Shown here: one piece after another, positions 27,146 through 34,890 of the stretch
How the letters are laid out: each line of letters begins with the position of its first letter
Position numbering within the stretch: position 1 is the first letter of the stretch
NCBI RefSeq assembly: GCF_903642285.1
Contig: NZ_CAHJWJ010000017.1
Span: 1-64,000 of the forward strand
Direction of reading: 5' to 3'
DNA: 64,000 nt
Origin: Sphingomonas bacterium
Lineage (GTDB): Bacteria > Pseudomonadota > Alphaproteobacteria > Sphingomonadales > Sphingomonadaceae
Translations under genes and position numbers: made by a program
The notes under the pieces: generated by a model
The model's database searches: none
Told to the model about the DNA's origin: nothing
The model's input: only the letters and a program-made list of their open reading frames with translations

Positions 27146-28377
27146 CGCCCGCGCGGACGATCGGCTGCGACAGCTGCGGAGTGGTGCAGGGGATACCCGT
27201 CCTGGGCGACGGCGAGACGGCCCGCTGCGTACGGTGCGGTTCTGTCCTGGAGCGCCGGCGCGGAACCAGTATCCGTACCGCCATGATCCTGTCGATCGCG
27301 ACGTTCGTGCTGTTGATCCCGGCGAACGTCATGCCGCTCTACCGGGTCGAACTGCTCACCGGATCGCGCGCAAGCCATGTCACGTCGGGCGTCGCAAATT
27401 TCTGGCGGGAACATTGGCCGCTTCCCGCAATCACGATGCTGCTGTTCGTGCTGATCCTGCCGCTGCTTCGCTTCGCGTTGCTGTCGATCGTGCTTTGCGC
27501 GATCCAGTTGGGGGTTCGCTCGCGGCGGCTGGGTCCCTCGTTCCGCGTCGCGCAGACATTGGGGGTCTGGGCAATGCCCGAAGTCATGCTGCTCGGTATC
27601 TATGTCGCATACGGCCGCCTGTCCGCGCTCTTCGACTTGAAGGTCGGGGGCGGCGCGGTCTTCATGGCGGCGGCGACGGTCTGCGCGTTGCTCGCTCGCG
27701 CGTGCATAGACGACCGGATGGTTTGGCGTGCGATCATGCCCGACGGCGGCCACCCCGCCGGACCGGTGCTGTCATGCGCGGCCTGCTCGATGGTCCTGCC
27801 GATCGCCCGCGACGGCGGCGACTGCCCGCGTTGCAATGCTCGGCTCGAACCGCGCAAGACCAACAGCGTGGCCATCACCACCGCGCTCGTGTCGGCGGGT
27901 CTGATCCTGTATCTTCCGGCCAATCTGTTGCCGATGGCCATGACGATCCAGCTCACGGCCCCTGCCCCGTATACCGTGTTCGGCGGCATCGTCGATCTGG
28001 CGAGAGCGGGGCTGTGGGGACTGGCCGTGCTGGTCTTCGTCGCCAGCTTCGCGATCCCGCTGCTGAAGCTGACGGGCATGTGCTGGCTGCTCTGGTCGGT
28101 CCATAGCGGATCGACCCATGGGCTACGGCTGAAGACGAGACTGCACCATATCATCCACGAGGTCGGCCGCTGGTCGATGGTCGATGTCCTGGCGATCGGG
28201 ACATTCGTGCCGTTGATGCAGTTCGACCAGATCGCCAATGCGCAGGCGATGCCGGGAATGGTGGCGTTCCTGGGCGTCGTCATCACGACGATGTTCTCGA
28301 CGCACAGTTTCGACACGCGGCTCCTGTGGGATGCGCGCGACGGCACGCGTGTCAGCGAAAGGCCAATCGCCGCATGA
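27142..28377 (+). CDS. pqiA: Paraquat-inducible protein A (PqiA)
   Basis: The 411-residue inner-membrane protein has two similar halves. Each begins with a rubredoxin-like C-x2-C ... C-x2-C knuckle (CDSCG ... CVRCG at the start; CAACS ... CPRCN near residue 210) followed by four membrane helices, with the recurring LLIPANVMPLY and LYLPANLLPMA turns. PqiA anchors the PqiB tunnel in the inner membrane for lipid movement across the periplasm. The GTG start overlaps the upstream stop and its own stop overlaps the pqiB ATG, so the four genes 26678-30577 are coupled. Confidence 0.92.
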   Translation: MTPARTIGCDSCGVVQGIPVLGDGETARCVRCGSVLERRRGTSIRTAMILSIATFVLLIPANVMPLYRVELLTGSRASHVTSGVANFWREHWPLPAITMLLFVLILPLLRFALLSIVLCAIQLGVRSRRLGPSFRVAQTLGVWAMPEVMLLGIYVAYGRLSALFDLKVGGGAVFMAAATVCALLARACIDDRMVWRAIMPDGGHPAGPVLSCAACSMVLPIARDGGDCPRCNARLEPRKTNSVAITTALVSAGLILYLPANLLPMAMTIQLTAPAPYTVFGGIVDLARAGLWGLAVLVFVASFAIPLLKLTGMCWLLWSVHSGSTHGLRLKTRLHHIIHEVGRWSMVDVLAIGTFVPLMQFDQIANAQAMPGMVAFLGVVITTMFSTHSFDTRLLWDARDGTRVSERPIAA

Positions 28378-30020
28378 CAGATGCCGACGACGATCTTCCC
28401 CGCACCGAAGCGCGGGTCAGCCGCGGACGGTGGCCCGGAATCGTGTGGGCGCTGCCGATCGCGGCGTTGATGATCGTCGGCTGGCTGGCGCTGCGCGCGC
28501 TGACCGATCGCGGGATCGACATCGAACTGCTCGTTCCCTCCGCGCAGGGCGTCCGCACAGGCGACACGCATGTCGACTATAAGGGGCTGGAAATCGGCAG
28601 CGTGTCCGACATCCGGCTGGCGGACGATGGCCGCAACATCGCGCTCACGCTACGGATCGACAAATCGCGCGAGCCGCTGTTCCGGACGAACACGCGGCTT
28701 TGGGTCGTCGGTTCGAACCCGAGCTTCACCAACATCGCCTCGCTGCGCGCCGCGGTCGCCGGGCCCAGTATAGGCGTCGCGCCCGGAACGGGGGAGCCGG
28801 CGCGCCATTTCGTCGCGATCCGCGACGCGCCGGTGGTCGACAGCAGCACGCCGGGGCGGCATTTCCGCCTCGTCGCACCCGATCTGGTGTCGATCACGCC
28901 AGGCACGTCGATCTACACCCATGGCGTGCAGGTCGGCACGATCGCGGGGATCATACCGACCGGATTGTCCGGGTTCGTCGTCGATGCCTTTATCCGCGAT
29001 CCCTTCGCATCGCTCGTTACGAACTCGAGCCATTTCTGGAACGCCAATGCGTTCCAGCTGTCGCCGTCCGCGGGCGGGCTGCAGGCGCGGCTGACCTCGC
29101 CCTCGATCGCAGCGCTCGGCGGGGTGATCTTCGAAACCCCCGCGCGAGCGACCGACATACGCCCCGCCGCCGCGAACGCACGCTTCCGGTTATACCCCGA
29201 TTCGGGCACAGCGGCCGCCGCTGCGGTCGGATCGGAGACGTTGTACCAAGTCGCGCTCGGTGGCGATATTGGCGGGCTGATGGCGGGTGCGCCCGTGCTG
29301 ATGCGCGGCTATACGGTCGGTCGGGTCGTCGGCACGCAGTTCGTCTACGATGCCGCCGACGGCACGATCCGCACACCCGTCACCATCGCGATCGACGGCA
29401 CCCGGCTGCAGGTGCCCCCGACCCGCGATGCGGTGGACTCGGTCATGGCGAAGCTCGCCTCGCAAGGCCTGCGCGCCAAGCTGTCCCAATCGCCACCGCT
29501 CGTCGGCGGGTATCTCGTCACGCTCGATCCGCACGGCGGTGCGCCCGCGCGGTTGCGGTCGGGCTCGCCCTATCCCTGGATCCCGAGCGTGGCGGCCGGC
29601 GGCGACATGCTCGCCAAGGTCGACAGCATATTGGGCAAGGTCGACGCGCTGCCGATCGAGGCGATCGGCAACAATCTGCGCGCGGTCACCGGCAATCTGC
29701 GTGCGCTGACGGGATCCCCGCAACTAAGCGACAGCCTCGACCATCTGGATCATGCGCTGGGCACGCTGGACAAGACCGCGCAGCAGGCGGGTCCGAAGAT
29801 CGCACCGCTCCTCGACTCCTTGCGGCAGACCGCGGACCAGGCGCAGGCGGCGGCGGGCGCGGCCGGCAAGCTGCTGGGCGGTGACGGCGGCGGGCAGGAT
29901 TCGACGCTACCCGATGCGGTCCGGCAATTGACCGAATCAGCACGGTCGATCCGCTCGCTGACCGATTATCTCAGCCGCCATCCCGAGGCGTTGCTGCGCG
30001 GCAAGAAGGAAAAGAAATGA
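28374..30020 (+). CDS. pqiB: Intermembrane transport protein PqiB (three MCE domains)
   Basis: The 548-residue protein has one N-terminal membrane anchor (GIVWALPIAALMIVGWLALR) and three MCE domains. The first starts near IDIELLVPSAQGVRTGDTHV, the second at FRLVAPDLVSITPGTSIYTH and the third at YQVALGGDIGGLMAGAPVLM. Each carries the V-x-Y-x-G-x-x-V-G-type turn. A coiled C-terminal region follows (SDSLDHLDHALGTLDKTAQQ). PqiB hexamers form a periplasm-spanning lipid tunnel. Coupled by ATGA overlaps to pqiA and pqiC. Confidence 0.93.
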   Translation: MTDADDDLPRTEARVSRGRWPGIVWALPIAALMIVGWLALRALTDRGIDIELLVPSAQGVRTGDTHVDYKGLEIGSVSDIRLADDGRNIALTLRIDKSREPLFRTNTRLWVVGSNPSFTNIASLRAAVAGPSIGVAPGTGEPARHFVAIRDAPVVDSSTPGRHFRLVAPDLVSITPGTSIYTHGVQVGTIAGIIPTGLSGFVVDAFIRDPFASLVTNSSHFWNANAFQLSPSAGGLQARLTSPSIAALGGVIFETPARATDIRPAAANARFRLYPDSGTAAAAAVGSETLYQVALGGDIGGLMAGAPVLMRGYTVGRVVGTQFVYDAADGTIRTPVTIAIDGTRLQVPPTRDAVDSVMAKLASQGLRAKLSQSPPLVGGYLVTLDPHGGAPARLRSGSPYPWIPSVAAGGDMLAKVDSILGKVDALPIEAIGNNLRAVTGNLRALTGSPQLSDSLDHLDHALGTLDKTAQQAGPKIAPLLDSLRQTADQAQAAAGAAGKLLGGDGGGQDSTLPDAVRQLTESARSIRSLTDYLSRHPEALLRGKKEKK

Positions 30021-30577
30021 GCCGATCCACGCTCCTCCTGCTATCGGCGGCGATCGGGCTCGCCGGATGTAGCAGCACACCGACGCGGTTCTGGACGGTC
30101 GAGCCGCTGGCCGGAACCGCGCCGCCGTCCGGAGGCCGAATCGCCGCACCGATCCAGATCGCGGCGGTTCGTCTGCCGCTCGCGATCGATCGGCTGGAGA
30201 TCGTCCAGCACGACACGGCAAACCGCATGAAAGTCCTGGATTTCGATCGCTGGAGCGCACCGCCGGGCGACCTGCTTCGTCAAGTGCTGACGCAGGACCT
30301 GATCGGGCAATTGCCGCCGGGGGCCGTCATCCTGCCCGGCGCACCGATGCCGGCCGGCACCCGCGCGGTCGTGGTCGAAATTCTGGACCTGCGCCAATCC
30401 GGCGAGCGGTTCGTAATGCAGCTCAGCTGGTCGTTCGCGGGCAAACCGGTGCAGCCGCACGTCCTCACGCTCGACGCGGCGGCGGGTGCCGGTGATCCGG
30501 CCGCACAGTCCCAGGCGCTCGGAGAAATGATGGCACGGCTTGCCGCGGCCATCGCAGCTAGTGCCGGTATACGCTAG
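30017..30577 (+). CDS. pqiC: PqiC-type ABC auxiliary lipoprotein
   Basis: The 186-residue lipoprotein has signal MSRSTLLLLSAAIGLAGC, with the lipobox LAGC. The mature part has the auxiliary-lipoprotein fold: FWTVEPLAG, an IQIAAVRLPLAIDRLEIVQH strand and a WSAPPGDLLRQVLTQDL segment. PqiC caps the PqiB tunnel at the outer membrane. The ATG overlaps the pqiB stop (ATGA). Confidence 0.87.
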   Translation: MSRSTLLLLSAAIGLAGCSSTPTRFWTVEPLAGTAPPSGGRIAAPIQIAAVRLPLAIDRLEIVQHDTANRMKVLDFDRWSAPPGDLLRQVLTQDLIGQLPPGAVILPGAPMPAGTRAVVVEILDLRQSGERFVMQLSWSFAGKPVQPHVLTLDAAAGAGDPAAQSQALGEMMARLAAAIAASAGIR

Positions 30578-30601
30578 CACGACAGTCCGACAGGAGATCA
30601 T

Positions 30602-31351
30602 ATGACCAAGACGGCACTGGTGACGGGCGCGACTTCGGGAATCGGCGAAGCGACGGTCCGGGCGCTGGCGAATGCGGGCTGGCATGTGGTGGCGACCGGG
30701 CGCCGGGCCGACCGGCTCGAGGCGCTGGCGGCATCCGTCGGCGACGCCGTGTATCCCGCCGCCTTCGACATCCGCGATGCCGCTGCGACCGCCGCCGCGA
30801 TCGACGCGCTGCCCGCCGCATTCGCCGTCGTCGATCTTCTCGTCAACAATGCCGGCCTGGCGCTCGGCACCGCGCCCGCACAGACGGCCGATCTCGGCGA
30901 TTGGCGGACGATGATCGACACTAACGTCACCGCTTTGGTCGGCATCACGCACCGATTGCTGCCGGGGCTGATCGAACGCAAGGGCGCGATCGTGAACCTG
31001 TCCTCGGTCGCCGCGACCTACCCCTATACCGGCGGCAATGTTTACGGCGGGACGAAGGCGTTCGTGCACCAGTTCACGCTTGGGCTGCGGTCCGATCTCC
31101 ACGGCACCGGCGTCCGCGTCAGTTCGATCGAGCCGGGCATGGTCGAGACCGAATTCACGCTGGTCCGCACCGGCGGCGACGCGGCGGCATCGGACAAATT
31201 ATATGGCGGCGCCAACCCGATGACGGCGGAGGATATTGCCGCGACCATCCTTTGGATCGCCACCCTGCCCCCGCATCTGAACGTCAACACGCTGGAGATC
31301 ATGCCCGTCAGCCAGTCCTTCGCCGGATTTCAGGTCGCGCGTGAAGGCTGA
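30602..31351 (+). CDS. SDR oxidoreductase (YdfG/serine dehydrogenase-like)
   Basis: The 249-residue classical short-chain dehydrogenase has TGATSGIG for cofactor binding, ATGRRAD (a basic pair that suits NADP), NNAG, the catalytic Ser in NLSSVAATYPY, and YGGTK as the YxxxK pair. YPYTGGNVYGGTKAFV and EPGMVETEF match the YdfG group, which oxidises 3-hydroxy acids such as serine or allo-threonine. A ribosome site (ACAGGAGATCAT) precedes the ATG. It follows pqiC by 24 bases and may be in the same transcript. Confidence 0.88.
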   Translation: MTKTALVTGATSGIGEATVRALANAGWHVVATGRRADRLEALAASVGDAVYPAAFDIRDAAATAAAIDALPAAFAVVDLLVNNAGLALGTAPAQTADLGDWRTMIDTNVTALVGITHRLLPGLIERKGAIVNLSSVAATYPYTGGNVYGGTKAFVHQFTLGLRSDLHGTGVRVSSIEPGMVETEFTLVRTGGDAAASDKLYGGANPMTAEDIAATILWIATLPPHLNVNTLEIMPVSQSFAGFQVAREG

Positions 31352-31409
31352 GCCCGGCCCGCCGATTATATGCGGGTCTGCGCGGATATTGTGCTAGGAA
31401 GGCGCATCA

Positions 31410-31469
31410 CTCGATCGAACCTGGGCGTCCGGTGACCGAAAGCATTGTGCTTTCGCCCGAACGATCGAG
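31410..31469 (+). ncRNA. Structured RNA element upstream of small gene/csp pair
   Basis: Perfect 8-bp arms CTCGATCG (31410-31417) and CGATCGAG (31462-31469) enclose an inner hairpin CGAAAGC-ATTGT-GCTTTCG (31437-31455). The nested design without a T run looks like a leader structure rather than a terminator. It lies about 120 bases before the 71-residue gene. It could be a 5' UTR switch, a processing site, or the end of the SDR transcript. Confidence 0.45.
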
Positions 31470-31587
31470 ACCATTTCATGCCGACCCATCACCGCGCGAA
31501 CCGGGAACGCCTGGCGTTCTTGCGGTCAAGCGCGCGCATGGTTCGGCACGAACGTCGCGATCATAGCGATAGGCAAGGAGCCGGCCA

Positions 31588-31803
31588 ATGTCACGAGCGA
31601 TGAACGTCACCGCGAACAAGACCGAAGTGACCGCGATGTGCGCGAAGCATTCGGCGAATATCAGCGCGATCGAAACCCTGTTGTCGGGCGGCACGCGTGT
31701 CGTCCTGAACAACGGCGACGACGCGGACACCATTCGGCACGCCTTTCGGACCAAGATCATCAACGGTCCGGTCGTCCGGAGCATGTGGGTCCGCAACGGC
31801 TGA
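31588..31803 (+). CDS. Small hypothetical protein (71 aa)
   Basis: The protein starts MSRAMNVTANKTEVTAMCAK and ends in VVRSMWVRNG. It is soluble, has one Cys and belongs to no family I recognise. Support for it being real: a well-placed AAGGAG 7 bases before the ATG, ordinary codon use, and its position 95 bases before the cold-shock gene, behind a structured leader. It may be a stress-linked regulator, but that is only context. Confidence 0.55.
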   Translation: MSRAMNVTANKTEVTAMCAKHSANISAIETLLSGGTRVVLNNGDDADTIRHAFRTKIINGPVVRSMWVRNG

Positions 31804-31898
31804 TCCCATCACCACCCCATGCCGGTCCGACCGTCGATGATATCATCGCCGACGCGACGACCGGTCTGGGTTCTACCAAGCGAAGTCAGGAACTTACT

Positions 31899-32105
31899 AT
31901 GATTACCGGCACCGTAAAATTCTTCAATTCCGAAAAGGGCTATGGCTTCATCGCGCCGGAAACCGGCGAGGGCGATGCGTTCGTACACATCAGCGCCGTC
32001 GAGCGTGCGGGCATGACGACACTGAACAAGGACCAGCGCGTCAGCTACGAGCTGGAAACCGATCGCCGCGGAAAGACCTCGGCCGTCAATCTGCAGTCGG
32101 CGTAA
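31899..32105 (+). CDS. Cold-shock domain protein (CspA family)
   Basis: The 68-residue single OB-fold protein has TGTVKFFNSEKGYGFI (RNP1 K-G-Y-G-F-I), DAFVHIS (RNP2) and a closing VSYELETDRRGKTSAVNLQ strand. It binds single-stranded nucleic acid and acts as an RNA chaperone in cold or stationary phase. ATG at 31899 gives the exact family start. An intrinsic terminator follows at 32190. Confidence 0.94.
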   Translation: MITGTVKFFNSEKGYGFIAPETGEGDAFVHISAVERAGMTTLNKDQRVSYELETDRRGKTSAVNLQSA

Positions 32106-32189
32106 CCGTCGCCGCCGGTCCGATCGACAGCCGCAAGGCTGTTCGTCGGGATCGTCCGAGCGACGCCGATTGCGCGTACAGGACAAAGA

Positions 32190-32239
32190 GGGCGGTTCGC
32201 GATTGTCCGGCAAACGGTCTTCGCGAACCGTCCTTTTCT
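32190..32239 (+). terminator. Intrinsic terminator after the cold-shock gene
   Basis: Arms GGGCGGTTCGCG (32190-32201) and CGCGAACCGTCC (32222-32233) pair over 12 bases with one G-T wobble, followed by TTTTCT. Confidence 0.7.
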
Positions 32240-32525
32240 GTGTCCGGAGAAGGTGGCCCTTACCGAGACCGTTTCTTGCGCATATCTGCAATCGGCAATC
32301 GGCAATCGATCGGAATCGACGATCGCCTTTATTTCAGTTGCGTTGCAAATCAAATCCCGGTCTAACCCTTTCATTCGCCGATCCGAACCGTAGCGACGGA
32401 AGGTTGCGGGCGATCGCCGGCAATTGGTCGTTTCGATCCTTGCCGACTCGAGAGGATGCCCAGGCTTGCCGCGGACGACCGCGTGCAAAGGCACGGGCGG
32501 TCGCCGCCCGATCGGGGGGACGGGA
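32240..32525. other. Intergenic leader of the amine oxidase gene
   Basis: No gene seen. It contains a perfect triple tandem repeat of GCAATCG (32288-32308) and an AT-richer patch (TTTATTTCAGTTGCGTTGCA, from 32329) that could hold the promoter or an operator for the downstream exported oxidase. Confidence 0.45.
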
Positions 32526-34130
32526 ATGGTCACGCGACGCGGCTTGTTGACGAACATCGGCTTGGTGGCCGGCATCGGCCCGATGATGGGCGCGATGCAG
32601 GCGCTCGGCATCGCCGGTATCGCGCATGCACAGGACTGGACCCCGCTGCCCGCGAACGTCGGCGCGGGGAAGAGCGTCGTCGTGCTCGGCGCGGGGATCG
32701 CGGGGCTGACCGCGGCCTACGAACTCGAACAGGCCGGTTTCTTCGTGACATTGCTGGAGGCGCGCAACCGCGTCGGTGGTCGCGCCTGGACGCTGCGCGA
32801 CGGCGACAAGGTCGAGATGGTCGGCGAGGAAACGCAGACCGCGCATTTCTCCGACGGCATCTACATGAACGCCGGCCCGGCGCGGATCCCCAGCTTCCAC
32901 CAGGGACTGCTCGGCTATGCCAAGAGATTCGGCGTCCCGATGGAGGTCGAGGTCAACGCCAGCCGCTCGGCCTATGTGATGGCGGCGGACGGATCGAAGG
33001 TGCGGATGCGCAGCGCGATCAACGACACCCGCGGCTATATCGCCGAACTGCTGACGAAGGCGATCAACCAGGGCGCGCTCGACCAGCAGCTGACGGCGGC
33101 GGAAAAGGCGAAGATGCTGCCGTTCCTGAAAGCGTATGGCGACCTGCAGGCCGACGGGAAGTTCAGCGGCACCGAACGATCGGGCTTCGGCACCGCACCC
33201 GGCGCGGGCGTGACGTTCGCCTCGGCGGGCAGCCCGGTGCCGCTCGACCAGCTCCTCGCCAACCAGCAGTTGCCGATGTCGTTGTTCGAGGACAATCTGT
33301 ACATGCAGGCGACGATGTTCGAGCCCGTCGGGGGCATGGACCGTATCCATGCCGGGTTCGACCGCAACCTGCGCCGGCCCGCGCTGCGCGGTGCCGAAGT
33401 CACGCGTATCCGCCACACCGCCAAGGGCGTGGAGACGGTGTACAAGGACACCGCGAGCGGCGTGACCGCGACGATCGTGGCGGATTACATGGTCTGCACC
33501 ATCCCCTTCCCCGTGCTCGCGAAGATCGACACCGATTTCTCGCCTGCGCTGAAGACGGCGATCGCGGCCGTCGAATATGATTATTCGAACAAGGTCGGGT
33601 TCGAGGCTCCGCGCTTCTGGGAACGCGACCAGATCTATGGCGGCATCTCGTTCGTCGGCGCACCGACTTCGCTGGTCTGGTATCCCTCGGCAGGGATCCA
33701 TTCGGCGCGCGGGATGATTCTCGGCTGCTATAATTCGGGCCAGATGGCGCAGACCTTCCAGCAGCGGACCGTCGCCGACCAGATCGCGACCGCGCGGGGG
33801 ATGATCGACAAGCTGCATCCCGGGCACGGTGCCGATCTGGTCAATCCGGTGGCGGTCAACTGGCACAAGGTGCCGTACAGCCTGGGGCCGTGGCCCGCAT
33901 GGAACGGCGTCGGGCCGGGTGGTCAGGAAGGGCGGATCGACACGCCCGGCTTCCGCCTGCTCCAGAAACCCGATGGTCGCGTGTATTTCGCGACCGCCGC
34001 GCTCAGCCAGACACCGGGCTGGCAGGAGGGCGGCATCCAGTCGGCACGGCTGCAGGTGACGGCGATCGCCGCGCGCGCTGCGGCGCAGGCGTTAGTCGCA
34101 CCCCGCACGCGGCGCTTCGCAGCGGCATGA
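32526..34130 (+). CDS. Tat-exported flavin monoamine/L-amino-acid oxidase
   Basis: The 534-residue protein starts with a twin-arginine signal (MVTRRGLLTNIGLVAGIGPM, cut near AHAQ). It then has the FAD-binding VVVLGAGIAGLTAAYELEQA and EARNRVGGRAWT motifs of the amine oxidase family. MNAGPARIPSFHQ, EPVGGMDRIHAGFDRNL and the late RVYFATAALSQTPGWQEGGI fit the L-amino-acid oxidase branch. It would oxidise an amine or amino acid to an imine in the periplasm with release of hydrogen peroxide. The GNAT stop-start overlap (ATGA) and the receptor and RidA genes that follow suggest one utilisation locus. Confidence 0.85.
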   Translation: MVTRRGLLTNIGLVAGIGPMMGAMQALGIAGIAHAQDWTPLPANVGAGKSVVVLGAGIAGLTAAYELEQAGFFVTLLEARNRVGGRAWTLRDGDKVEMVGEETQTAHFSDGIYMNAGPARIPSFHQGLLGYAKRFGVPMEVEVNASRSAYVMAADGSKVRMRSAINDTRGYIAELLTKAINQGALDQQLTAAEKAKMLPFLKAYGDLQADGKFSGTERSGFGTAPGAGVTFASAGSPVPLDQLLANQQLPMSLFEDNLYMQATMFEPVGGMDRIHAGFDRNLRRPALRGAEVTRIRHTAKGVETVYKDTASGVTATIVADYMVCTIPFPVLAKIDTDFSPALKTAIAAVEYDYSNKVGFEAPRFWERDQIYGGISFVGAPTSLVWYPSAGIHSARGMILGCYNSGQMAQTFQQRTVADQIATARGMIDKLHPGHGADLVNPVAVNWHKVPYSLGPWPAWNGVGPGGQEGRIDTPGFRLLQKPDGRVYFATAALSQTPGWQEGGIQSARLQVTAIAARAAAQALVAPRTRRFAAA

Positions 34131-34696
34131 TGCTCGCGGTAGCCGCACCCGGACTGACCGTCCGCCCGGCGACCACCGCCGACATTCCCGCGCTCGACGG
34201 CCTGATCGCCCGTTCGGCGCGGCTGCTCGGGCGCGGCTTCTATACCGAGGAGGAAACCGAGGCGGCGATCGCGCATGTCTTCGGTGTCGACAGCGAACTG
34301 GTCGCGGACGGCAGCTATCTCGTTGTCGAGGTGGATGGCAGGGTCGCGGGTTGTGGCGGCTGGAGCCGGCGACCGACCTTGTTCGGCAGCGATCGCTATG
34401 CCGCGCGCAGCACGGGCGCGCTCGACCCCGCGCGCGACGCCGCCCGCATCCGCGCCTTCTTCGTCTCGCCCGATCACGCACGGCGCGGGGTTGGAACGAT
34501 GCTGCTGGCGGCGTGCGAGGATGCGGCGCGCGCGCATGGCTTCCGGCGCGCGGCATTGATGGCGACGTTGCCGGGCGTCCCGTTCTACCATGCCCTTGGT
34601 TACGTAGCCGGTGCGCCGGTGACGCTCGATCTCGACGGCACGATGGTAGAGTTCGTGCCGATGGATAAGACCCTTGTTGCCGATATACAACAATAA
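34127..34696 (+). CDS. GNAT family N-acetyltransferase
   Basis: The 189-residue protein starts at ATG 34127, overlapping the oxidase stop. It has the first GNAT strand VRPATTADIPALDGLIARSA, a central VVEVDGRVAGCGGW, the acetyl-CoA site in FVSPDHARRGVGTMLLAACE and VPFYHALGYVAG at the end. It is cytosolic and could acetylate an imported amine related to the oxidase substrate. That link is inferred from coupling only. Confidence 0.85.
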   Translation: MMLAVAAPGLTVRPATTADIPALDGLIARSARLLGRGFYTEEETEAAIAHVFGVDSELVADGSYLVVEVDGRVAGCGGWSRRPTLFGSDRYAARSTGALDPARDAARIRAFFVSPDHARRGVGTMLLAACEDAARAHGFRRAALMATLPGVPFYHALGYVAGAPVTLDLDGTMVEFVPMDKTLVADIQQ

Positions 34697-34890
34697 TCAG
34701 GATCGAACGTCTCGTCGCCAGTCGCCACTTGCATCGCGGGGCGTGTCATGAAAACATCACGATCAGGCGAATCAAATAATGATCGCTTTCAGCATGGTCT
34801 TAACGGTAATATTGTCAACCATCTGAATTAGAGCGACAATACTCGGGAGGGGGCGTCTGGAACACTAGTTTTCGTTCAAGGGGGGTTATC

